50,436 bases of DNA. Origin: Anaerolineae bacterium. GTDB taxonomy: Bacteria > Chloroflexota > Anaerolineae > B4-G1 > DUEL01. Below are positions 29,168-36,569 of the stretch, piece after piece; within the stretch, counting starts at the first letter, position 1; each line of letters opens with the position of its first letter. The stretch lies in NCBI GenBank assembly GCA_016931695.1, contig JAFGEI010000193.1, forward strand, positions 1 to 50,436. Direction: 5' to 3'. Both the position numbers and the translations under genes were made by a program. The notes under the pieces were generated by a model that saw only the letters and a list, made by a program, of their open reading frames with translations, ran no database searches and had not been told where the DNA came from.

Positions 29168-29956
29168 ATGCTTGAGGTCAAACATCTGACCAAGGTCTAT
29201 GACGACGGAACCGTCGCCCTGCGCGACGTCAGCTTCACAGTAGAGGATGGCGAGTTCCTGGTCATCATCGGCCTGAGCGGCTCCGGCAAATCGACCCTGC
29301 TGCGCTGCATCAATCGCTTGATCGATCCCACGGAGGGAGAGATCATGTGGGACGGGGTGGACATCGCCGGGGCCGACGCAGGCGAACTGCGCCAGATCCG
29401 GCGTCGCATCGGCATGATCTTTCAGCACTTTAACCTGGTCAAACGATCGAGCGTGCTCACCAACGTCCTCTCGGGCAGATTGGGATACGTCAATCCCTGG
29501 AGCAGCCTGCTCCATCGGTTTCCCGCCCAAGATCGCAAGATGGCGATGGACGCCCTGAGACGGGTCGGCATTGCCGACCAGGCCCACAAGCGGGCCGACG
29601 AGTTGAGCGGTGGGCAGCAGCAGCGGGTGGGCATCGCCCGCGCCCTCATGCAGCAGCCCAGCATCATCCTCGCCGACGAGCCGGTCGCCAGCCTGGACCC
29701 CGTGCTGGCACACTCGATCTTGGAACACCTGGAAATGCTGAACCAGGAAGAAGGCATATCCATCCTCTGCAGCCTGCACTACCTGGACCTGGTACAGCGT
29801 TATGCCTCGCGAGTGATCGGCCTGCGGGACGGGCGGGTCGTCTATCGCGGCACCCGGGAGGCCATCCGCGCCATGACGGACGACGAGTTCAAGGAAATTT
29901 ACGGCGAGGAGGCGGTGCGGGTCAGAGTGGGGCCGCAACAAGGAGGGAGTGCATAA
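29168..29956 (+). CDS. phnC: Phosphonate ABC transporter ATP-binding protein
   Basis: The 262-residue ATPase has Walker A GLSGSGKST, the Q-loop FQHFNLV, the signature LSGGQQQR and Walker B SIILADEPVASLDP, all in PhnC spacing. The start at 29168 follows GGAGGCAGG by a few bases; an upstream in-frame ATG would run through the hairpin. Its TAA stop overlaps the phnE ATG as TAATG. It energises uptake through PhnE with PhnD as receptor. Confidence 0.93.
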   Translation: MLEVKHLTKVYDDGTVALRDVSFTVEDGEFLVIIGLSGSGKSTLLRCINRLIDPTEGEIMWDGVDIAGADAGELRQIRRRIGMIFQHFNLVKRSSVLTNVLSGRLGYVNPWSSLLHRFPAQDRKMAMDALRRVGIADQAHKRADELSGGQQQRVGIARALMQQPSIILADEPVASLDPVLAHSILEHLEMLNQEEGISILCSLHYLDLVQRYASRVIGLRDGRVVYRGTREAIRAMTDDEFKEIYGEEAVRVRVGPQQGGSA

Positions 29957-31476
29957 TGGCAAGCCGCACAACCAGACAAACCAGTCGCAGCAGCATAGTG
30001 CCGGCACCCATCGCCGGCATCGCCTCGCTGATCCTTCCCGGCCTGGGCCAGGCGCTTACCCGGCAGATCTGGCGCGGGTTACTCCTCTTGGGCTCTTTGG
30101 CCACCAGCATCGGCCTCTTGGCCTGGCGGATCAACCTTTTGGCCCCCCGCGAGGTTGGATTCGCCGACGTATTCGTCAAGGCGCTGCAACGACAGCCCGG
30201 CTTTGTCATCCTGGCATTGTTGGGGGTGGTGACCCTGTGGCTGTGGAACGCCTGGGATGCTTACCAACAAGCGAAACCAGACCAGAAAGGCGGCGTGGGC
30301 ATCTTTGTCTTGGTCGTGGCGGTCCTCTTTGTCCTGGGCTGGCAGATCAGCCAGATTCAGCCCTACAAGCTGGTGACAGAGCTGTCCGACGCCTCTAGGC
30401 CGCTCGGCCGGGTCGTCTGGCCGTGGCGGGCGGCCGTGACGCGGGATACCGAAACCATCGGCGCTTCGGCCGACATCCTGTCGCCCTGCGACGAACTGCC
30501 GCCTCCAGCGGTGCCGGAAGAGGTGCCCGGCCAGCCCTACATCATAGCCGAACCGACCTGCGGCGACTTGTCCACCAGAGACGAGAATCTCGCCGAGGTT
30601 CCGGGCACGCTGCTCACCGTCACCGGCTGGGGCTTTACCCCCAACACCGCAGCCCTCGTTTTCTGGGCCGACCCCCTGGGCAACGAGTTCCAAATGCGCC
30701 AGGGCGGCGAGTATCTGTCCATCATGACCGACGAAGAAGGCGCTTTTGAATTCCAGGTCAACATGCCCTACCGTCTCATCCCCCCCAGCTCGGAGGGCCG
30801 CATGATCCACCGCATCGAGGTGCGGCAGATCACGGCCGTGGGCAAGCTGCGCCCCAGTACCGTCTTGCTGAACAACATCGAAAAGATGGTGGAAACAATC
30901 GTCTTGGGCATGATGGCGACGATTTTCGGCATCGTCCTGGCCGTACCGGTCAGTTTCCTGGCTGCCCGAAACCTGATGGCCGGCTCCCCGATCACAATGT
31001 TCATCTATTTTGTCACCCGCACCGTGCTCAACATCATCCGCTCCATCGAGCCGCTGATCTGGGCCATCCTGGCCATCACGGTCGTCGGTCTGGGTCCCTT
31101 TGCCGGCGTGATCGCCCTCACCGTCCACTCCATCGCCGCGCTGGGCAAGCTCTACTCCGAGGCCATCGAAAGCATCGACCCCGGGCCAATCGAGGCGATC
31201 CATGCCACCGGCGCGACGCGGCTGCAGACGATCATGTACGCCGTCGTGCCGCAGATGATCCCGCCTTTCGTCTCCTTCTCCATCTACCGCTGGGACATCA
31301 ACGTCCGCATGTCGACCATCATCGGCCTGGTCGGCGGCGGCGGCATCGGCTTCCTGCTCACCCAGTACATCCGCCTGCTGGACTATCGCTCGGCCGGCAT
31401 CGCCGTCTGGTTCATCGCCATCACCGTGGCGGCCCTGGATTACGTGAGCTCCGAGATCCGGCAGCGTTTTGTGTAA
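29956..31476 (+). CDS. phnE: Phosphonate ABC transporter permease with extra extracytoplasmic domain
   Basis: At 506 residues this is about twice the usual PhnE length. Residues 15-135 contain three to four extra hydrophobic helices (PAPIAGIASLILPGLGQAL first). Residues about 150-300 form a soluble beta-rich insert with an IPT/TIG-like stretch (LLTVTGWGFTPNTAALVFWAD). The normal PhnE permease core occupies about 308-506 with the cytoplasmic EAA loop EAIHATGATRLQTIMYAVVPQ near 405. The insert may dock PhnD or bind the cell surface (inference). No C-P lyase genes are nearby, so the transported compound could be phosphonate, phosphite or phosphate. Confidence 0.88.
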   Translation: MASRTTRQTSRSSIVPAPIAGIASLILPGLGQALTRQIWRGLLLLGSLATSIGLLAWRINLLAPREVGFADVFVKALQRQPGFVILALLGVVTLWLWNAWDAYQQAKPDQKGGVGIFVLVVAVLFVLGWQISQIQPYKLVTELSDASRPLGRVVWPWRAAVTRDTETIGASADILSPCDELPPPAVPEEVPGQPYIIAEPTCGDLSTRDENLAEVPGTLLTVTGWGFTPNTAALVFWADPLGNEFQMRQGGEYLSIMTDEEGAFEFQVNMPYRLIPPSSEGRMIHRIEVRQITAVGKLRPSTVLLNNIEKMVETIVLGMMATIFGIVLAVPVSFLAARNLMAGSPITMFIYFVTRTVLNIIRSIEPLIWAILAITVVGLGPFAGVIALTVHSIAALGKLYSEAIESIDPGPIEAIHATGATRLQTIMYAVVPQMIPPFVSFSIYRWDINVRMSTIIGLVGGGGIGFLLTQYIRLLDYRSAGIAVWFIAITVAALDYVSSEIRQRFV

Positions 31477-31494
31477 AAGACCCCCTAACCCCTC

Positions 31495-31548
31495 CCCCGC
31501 ACCCCTCCCCTTTCCCCCGCGTGCGGGGGAAAGGGGAGGGGTGCGGGG
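31495..31548 (+). terminator. Long GC-rich hairpin terminating the phnDCE operon
   Basis: Two 26-nt arms, 31495-31520 and 31523-31548, are perfectly complementary. Outside them CCCCC at 31481-31485 pairs with GGGGG at 31557-31561, and TTTT follows at 31562-31565. This fits an intrinsic terminator and also resembles GC-rich dispersed hairpins of such genomes. Confidence 0.75.
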
Positions 31549-31587
31549 TGAGGAAAGGGGGTTTTGTACCTGGGCAAAGAGCATTCA

Positions 31588-32511
31588 GTGTATCAAAATC
31601 CCCCGGATCAAACATTAGCCGTCGTCATCGTCAGTTGGAACGTGCGGGAGCTGCTGGCAGCCTGCCTCCGCTCTCTCTTGGCCGACCTCGACCGTTCTGG
31701 CCTGGAGGCTGCAGTCTGGGTGGTGGACAACGCCTCCGCCGACGGCACGCCGGGGATGGTCGCCGCCGAGTTTCCTGCCGTCCGCCTGATCGCCAGCGAC
31801 GAGAACCTGGGCTTTGCAGCGGGAAACAACCGCGCCTTGCAGGCCTTCTCTTCCAGCCCGCCGTACATCTGGCTGCTCAACCCCGACACCGAGGTTCAGC
31901 CCGGCGCGACAGCGGCTCTCGTCGCCGCGCTGGAATCCCACCCCGGCGCCGGCGTCGCGGGGGCCAAGCTGCTCTATCCCGACGGTTCGCTCCAGCAGTC
32001 CGCCTTTCGCTTTCCCGGGCTGGGCCAGCTGGCCTTTGAGCTCTTTGCCCTCCCGCCCCGCTTCTACGACAGCCCGCTCAACGGGCGCTACCCGCAACGT
32101 CTCTACGACCGCCCCACCCCCTTTCCCGTCGACCACCCGCTGGGGGCGGCGATGATGGTCCGCGCCAAAGCAGTGGCCCGGGTCGGGCTGCTGGACGCGG
32201 GATACCACATGTACTGCGAAGAGATCGACTGGTGCTGGCGAATGCGGCGGGCCGGCTGGCCGGCCCTCTGCGCCCCTGCCGCCCGGGTCGTCCACCACGC
32301 CGGGCAGTCGACAGCGCAGGTGCCCATTCCCTCCTTCGTCAACCTGTGGACCAGCCGGGCGCAGCTGTACCGGCGCTACCACGGGCCGCTCACGTGGCAA
32401 ATCGCCCGCGCCATGGTGCGCGCAGGGATGCGGCGGCGGATGCGCGACGCCCCGCCGGACGTGGCCGCCGCCTGCGAGCGGATCATTCAGATATGGAGCG
32501 ACAGCCGGTGA
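31588..32511 (+). CDS. Family 2 glycosyltransferase (rhamnosyltransferase-like)
   Basis: The protein of about 307 residues has the GT-A fold of family GT2: LAVVIVSWNVRELLAACLRSLL, the nucleotide-sugar region VVDNASADGTPGMV, ENLGFAAGNNRAL, the metal motif LLNPDTEVQPGA and the acceptor segment YCEEIDWCWRMRRAGW. It is cytoplasmic, with no transmembrane helix. GTG at 31588 is preferred because AAAGAG is six bases upstream; a TTG at 31564 would lie at the end of the terminator. The next GT2 gene overlaps its stop by GTGA, so the pair is probably made together for a surface polysaccharide. Confidence 0.85.
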   Translation: MYQNPPDQTLAVVIVSWNVRELLAACLRSLLADLDRSGLEAAVWVVDNASADGTPGMVAAEFPAVRLIASDENLGFAAGNNRALQAFSSSPPYIWLLNPDTEVQPGATAALVAALESHPGAGVAGAKLLYPDGSLQQSAFRFPGLGQLAFELFALPPRFYDSPLNGRYPQRLYDRPTPFPVDHPLGAAMMVRAKAVARVGLLDAGYHMYCEEIDWCWRMRRAGWPALCAPAARVVHHAGQSTAQVPIPSFVNLWTSRAQLYRRYHGPLTWQIARAMVRAGMRRRMRDAPPDVAAACERIIQIWSDSR

Positions 32512-33251
32512 ACGTGACCGCCATCCTGCCCGTCCGCGACGAAGAGGCTCACATCGTCGACTGCCTGGCCAGCCTGAGCTGGGCCGACCGCTGCGTCGCC
32601 TTTATCGACACCCGCTCCAGCGATCGCACGGAGGAGCTGGCCCGGCAGCACGGGGCGGAGGTCATCCTGCACCCGTTCGAGAACTTTGCCCAGTTCCACA
32701 ACGACGCCATGGAGCGCGTCGAGACGGAGTGGATCTTTTTCGTCGACGGCGACGAGCGGGCCACGCCAGAGCTGGGCCAAGAAGTGCGCGAGATCGTGCA
32801 GGGGCAGCGAGAGCAAGTGCTGTGGTGGGTGCCGCGTCACAACTATATCTTTGGCCGGCTGACGTTGGGGGCGGGATGGTATCCCGATTACCAGCCGCGC
32901 CTGCTCAAGCGCGGCCACGCCCGCTGGGAACGCCCCGTCCACGAAGTCGCCGTTGCGGATGGGCCGGAAGGCTATCTCCAGCACCCACTGATCCACTACA
33001 ACTATGACGACCTGCCCGATTTCATCGCCCGGCAGGAGCGGTACACCACGATCGACGCCGGTATCTTGTTCCGAGAAAGAGTTCGACCCCGTTTCTACAC
33101 CCCCTACTCTCAAGCCGTGCGTCACTTTTGGTGGCGATTCGTGACGCTCAAGGGGCTGCGGGACGGGCTGCACGGGCTGCGGTTGAGCCTGCTGATGGCC
33201 TATTACGAAGCGGTTAAATATCGCAAGCTGAGAGGTTTGTACAAGGTCTGA
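32508..33251 (+). CDS. Family 2 glycosyltransferase (WaaE/KdtX-like)
   Basis: The 247-residue enzyme begins VTAILPVRDEEAHIVDCLASLSWADRCVAFID, has the metal-binding FFVDGDERATPEL, the YIFGRLTLGAGWYPDYQPRLLKRG segment and VHE, all typical of the lipopolysaccharide core beta-glucosyltransferase type of GT2. GTG at 32508 overlaps the upstream TGA as GTGA with GGAG nine bases before it; ATG at 32493 is an alternative that adds five residues. It ends 22 bp before the convergent rel gene. Confidence 0.85.
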   Translation: MNVTAILPVRDEEAHIVDCLASLSWADRCVAFIDTRSSDRTEELARQHGAEVILHPFENFAQFHNDAMERVETEWIFFVDGDERATPELGQEVREIVQGQREQVLWWVPRHNYIFGRLTLGAGWYPDYQPRLLKRGHARWERPVHEVAVADGPEGYLQHPLIHYNYDDLPDFIARQERYTTIDAGILFRERVRPRFYTPYSQAVRHFWWRFVTLKGLRDGLHGLRLSLLMAYYEAVKYRKLRGLYKV

Positions 33252-33273
33252 ACAGCACTCCCCCTGTCTCCCA

Positions 33274-35481
33274 CTACGTCTGCCGGCGGACCTCGAGCAC
33301 GTTGGGGATGTCACCGATGCGGGCCAACAGGCGCGCCAACTGCCCCGAATTGGTGACCGAAAAGTTCAGGTAGAGCGTGACCAGTTTTTGGTCTTTTTTC
33401 TGAACCAGCCCGTCGATGTTGATGCCCTCCCTGGAAAGCACCCCGGTGATTTCGTGCAACAGTCCAGGCCGGTCGTGAACCAGGACGTGGAGCACAATGG
33501 GGAAGGTGCGCAGCTTGGGCCCCCAGCTCACCGAGATCAGTCGCTCCGGATCGCGCACGTTGACCACGTTGGTGCAGTCGCGGCGGTGAATGGTGATCCC
33601 GCGCCCGCGGGTGATGTAGCCAATAATCGGATCGCCCAAGATGGGATGGCAGCATTGCCCCAGGCGGGTATAGAAGCCATCCGTCCCCAGCACCTGGATC
33701 TGCTGCGGCAAGTCGGTTGGAACAGGCGTCGCGGGCACGTCCGTCAACTCGGCGCTCTCTTGCTGGCGCTGCGCCTCGGTCACGCGAGAAGTGATCTGGC
33801 CGCTGTGGATGTCGCCAAAACCGATCTTGGCCAGGAAATCGTCGAGCTTGTCGTAGCCAAAGAGTTCGGCGACCGCTTCGTGCGCCATCCGCGCCAATCC
33901 CAGCCGTTTCAGCGCCCGCTCCAGGATGAGCCGGCCGAGGGCAATGTTTTGTTCCCGCCGTTGCTGGCGAAACCACTGGCGGATCTTGGCCCGCGCGCGG
34001 GCGGTTTTTACGTATCCCAGGTCGGGGTTGAGCCAATCCATACTCGGACTGTCGCGCTTGGCAGTGATGATCTCTACCTGGTCGCCATTCTGGAGGGTAT
34101 AGAGCAAGGGCACCCAGCGCCCGTGTACCTTGGCTCCGCGACAACGGTGCCCGATTTCGGTGTGTACGTAGTAAGCAAAGTCGATCGGCGTCGAGCCGGC
34201 TGGCAGGTCGAGCACCTTGCCCTTGGGGGTAGAGACGTAGACGCGGTCGGGCCACAGATCTTCTGACAGCTCGTCGACGAGCGCTTGCGGGCTGTCATCG
34301 ATGCTGCTGGACTTGATTCGAGTGCGTAAAGCGGCAATGTAGCGATTGTACTTGTGGTCGTAGCGGCTGCCATCCTTGTACCGCCAGTGGGACGCGACCC
34401 CATATTCGGCGAGATTGTGCATGTATTGGGTGCGAATCTGCACCTCCAGCATCCTGCCATCCTCCCCAAACACCGCGGTGTGGAGGGATTGATACATATT
34501 CTCCTTCGGCGTGGCGATGTAATCGTCGAATTCGCCCGGCACAGGTTGCCAGATGTTGTGGACGATGCCCAAGACTTGATAGCATTCAGCGACCGAATCG
34601 ACAATGACGCGGATCGCCCGTACATCACAAACCCTTTCCAGCGGAATGTGCTTGCGCTGCATCTTGCGATAGATGCTATAGATGTGCTTGGGACGCCAAA
34701 AGATTTCGGCCTCGACACCCTCAAGCCACAGGTGGTGGTGGATGATCGCCGCGTGATGGCGGGTCCGTCTTTCACCCTCGATCTTGCGCTCCGCCAGCTT
34801 GGCCGCAATGTCGCAATAAGTGTCGGGGTCCAGGGTGTGAAAAGAAAGGTCCTCCAACTCGCTCTTCCAACGCCAGATGCCCAACCAATCGGCCAGCGGG
34901 GCGTGGGTCTCGATCGTCTCCCGCGCCAAGCGCCGCTGGCGCTGAACGGGCAGGTATTCGATCGTGCGCATATTGTGCATGCGGTCGGCCAGCTTGATCA
35001 ACATCACCCGGACGTCTTTGGACATAGCCAGGAACATTTTGCGCCAGCTCTGCAAGTCCCGCTCGCTCTGCCAGCCTTCGTCGTCCTGCTCCTCGGGAGA
35101 CCCGGCCAGGTCTTGTACGCGGGCCTCGTCGTCGCTTTCGGGCCGCCCCACGCGGTCGGCAATCTCTTCCAGCATGGTCACGCCGTGTACCAGAAATGCC
35201 ACCGCCGGGCCGAACTCTTGCGTGAGTTCCTCCAGGGTGACGGGGGTATCCTCCAGAATGTCGTGCAACAACGCCGCGGCAATCGTGTCCGGGTCCATCT
35301 TTAACTCGGTCAGCAACCGCGCCGTCTCGAGGCAATGCAAGATGTACGGTTCTCCAGAGAGGCGGTACTGGCCCTCGTGGGCGGCAGCAGCAAACTCGTA
35401 GGCACGACGGAGCAGCGGATGTGCCTCTACAGGAGCGGCCTTGAGGACCTGGGCGAGGAGCTGTTGAATCTTTTCGGCCAT
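33274..35481 (-). CDS. rel: Bifunctional (p)ppGpp synthetase/hydrolase
   Basis: The 735-residue stringent-response enzyme has an HD hydrolase domain (HDILEDT present, so hydrolysis is likely), the synthetase domain (KHIYSIYRKMQRKHIPLERVCDVRAIRVIV and GEFDDYIATPKENMYQSLHT), a TGS domain (VYVSTPKGKVLDLPAGSTPIDFAYYVHTEIG), and a C-terminal ACT domain. ATG at 35481 is chosen: GGAGGA lies upstream, and the in-frame ATG at 35616 would fall upstream of the predicted transcription start. It is divergent from rsmD. Confidence 0.93.
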   Translation of the reverse strand: MAEKIQQLLAQVLKAAPVEAHPLLRRAYEFAAAAHEGQYRLSGEPYILHCLETARLLTELKMDPDTIAAALLHDILEDTPVTLEELTQEFGPAVAFLVHGVTMLEEIADRVGRPESDDEARVQDLAGSPEEQDDEGWQSERDLQSWRKMFLAMSKDVRVMLIKLADRMHNMRTIEYLPVQRQRRLARETIETHAPLADWLGIWRWKSELEDLSFHTLDPDTYCDIAAKLAERKIEGERRTRHHAAIIHHHLWLEGVEAEIFWRPKHIYSIYRKMQRKHIPLERVCDVRAIRVIVDSVAECYQVLGIVHNIWQPVPGEFDDYIATPKENMYQSLHTAVFGEDGRMLEVQIRTQYMHNLAEYGVASHWRYKDGSRYDHKYNRYIAALRTRIKSSSIDDSPQALVDELSEDLWPDRVYVSTPKGKVLDLPAGSTPIDFAYYVHTEIGHRCRGAKVHGRWVPLLYTLQNGDQVEIITAKRDSPSMDWLNPDLGYVKTARARAKIRQWFRQQRREQNIALGRLILERALKRLGLARMAHEAVAELFGYDKLDDFLAKIGFGDIHSGQITSRVTEAQRQQESAELTDVPATPVPTDLPQQIQVLGTDGFYTRLGQCCHPILGDPIIGYITRGRGITIHRRDCTNVVNVRDPERLISVSWGPKLRTFPIVLHVLVHDRPGLLHEITGVLSREGINIDGLVQKKDQKLVTLYLNFSVTNSGQLARLLARIGDIPNVLEVRRQT

Positions 35482-35595
35482 CGCAAAACCCCCATCCTCC
35501 CCCGCCAGCCGCTGGAGAACATCCAGGCACCGGCCCAAGGGGGCTTTCGCAGTAGAAGGCACAACAAAGCTGGCTGTCGGAGTCGTGGCACCAGT

Positions 35596-35623
35596 AGTAT
35601 AATGCACGTGGGGCATTTGTCAA
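35596..35623 (-). promoter_or_regulatory. Promoter of rel
   Basis: On the minus strand a perfect TTGACA (35623-35618) and TATACT (35601-35596) are 16 bp apart. The leader to the ATG at 35481 is about 108 nt. The -35 box overlaps that of the divergent rsmD promoter. Confidence 0.7.
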
Positions 35624-35645
35624 TCAGCGAATAGCAAGGTATAGT
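35617..35645 (+). promoter_or_regulatory. Promoter of rsmD, leaderless or nearly so
   Basis: TTGTCA at 35617-35622 and TATAGT at 35640-35645 are 17 bp apart. Transcription would begin about seven bases before the rsmD ATG at 35659, and no Shine-Dalgarno sequence precedes it. Confidence 0.55.
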
Positions 35646-35658
35646 GTAGCTGTTTGCT

Positions 35659-36228
35659 ATGAGAGTCATATCCGGCATTGCCAAAGGCCGCAAGCTGAAA
35701 TCCGTGCCCGGCGGCGGCACGCGGCCCATCACCGACCGGGCCAAGTCGGCCCTGTTCAGCATCCTGGGCCAGGACGTGGCCGACTGTCGCTTCCTGGACC
35801 TCTTTGCCGGCACGGGCCAGGTGGGCATCGAGGCCCTGAGCCGCGCGGCGGCGGAAGCGGTGTTTGTCGAAAAGGGGGCGGCTGCGCTGCGCACCATCCG
35901 CACCAACCTGGACCTCACCGGCCTGGAAACGGGCGGGCGGATCGTCCGCGCCGACGTCTTTGCCTACCTGGAAGGACCGCCCATCCCCTTCGATTACGTC
36001 TACCTCGCGCCGCCCCAATACCGCGGGCTGTGGGCCGCCACCCTCGCCCGGCTGGACGCCCAACCTGGATGGCTGGCAGAAGATGGCTGGGCCATCGCGC
36101 AGATTCATCCCCGTGAATACGAGGAGCTGGAGCTGCAGAATCTTTTTCTCTTCGACCAGCGGCGGTACGGCGGGGTGATGCTCTGCTTTTATGCCCGAAC
36201 CGAGCCAGATGTCCCCACGGCACAATAA
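35659..36228 (+). CDS. rsmD: 16S rRNA (guanine(966)-N2)-methyltransferase
   Basis: The 189-residue enzyme matches RsmD from its first residues MRVISGIAKGRKLKSVPG, through RPITDRAKSALFSIL and the SAM-binding motif FLDLFAGTGQVGIEALSRAA with VEKGAAAL. The expected catalytic DPPY/F motif IV reads LAPPQY here, so the aspartate is replaced by alanine. RsmD methylates G966 of 16S rRNA in the assembled small subunit. It is transcribed away from rel. Confidence 0.85.
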   Translation: MRVISGIAKGRKLKSVPGGGTRPITDRAKSALFSILGQDVADCRFLDLFAGTGQVGIEALSRAAAEAVFVEKGAAALRTIRTNLDLTGLETGGRIVRADVFAYLEGPPIPFDYVYLAPPQYRGLWAATLARLDAQPGWLAEDGWAIAQIHPREYEELELQNLFLFDQRRYGGVMLCFYARTEPDVPTAQ

Positions 36229-36269
36229 TGCATCCCCCCCTGGCTGCCAAGTAGCGACAACCGCGGTTC

Positions 36270-36533
36270 TTAACTTGACAATGGCAGATTTCATCATCGG
36301 ATGCCCCCTACCGCAGTGGGGGAAGGGGAAAAGGGGGGTTTTGCAGGCAGCGAAGCCGCCTGCGAAACCCCCCTTTTCCCCGGGCGTATGCAAAACTTGG
36401 GGGAGCGTTAAAAATCAGACACGAATTAACACGAAAAAAGGTAGAAAATTCGTGTTAATTCGTGGCAGAAATTCCGAGATCATCTAGGGTGCTTGGCAGA
36501 GCAATCTGCTGAAATGTGCCATTGTAAAATTAA
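36270..36533 (+). mobile_element. MITE-like element with TTAA-flanked terminal inverted repeats
   Basis: The left end (36270-36293) and the complement of the right end (36533-36510) agree at 21 of 24 positions and both begin with TTAA. The 264-bp interior contains a 49-nt hairpin at 36329-36377 and the CACGAA palindrome at 36420-36464, but no gene. A second copy, inverted, lies at the left window edge. TTAA may be a duplicated target site or part of the repeat. This element fills most of the 341-bp gap between rsmD and the next gene. Confidence 0.65.
36420..36464. repeat. CACGAATTAACACGAA palindrome
   Basis: CACGAATTAACACGAA (36420-36435) and its exact complement (36449-36464) form a 16-bp stem with a 13-nt loop. 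A diverged copy is at 48690-48752. AT-rich palindromes of this type are dispersed in several bacterial phyla; a function is not established. Confidence 0.7.
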
Positions 36534-36569
36534 CAACACCCAAGCAGAAGAGATCAGGATATCGGAAAA

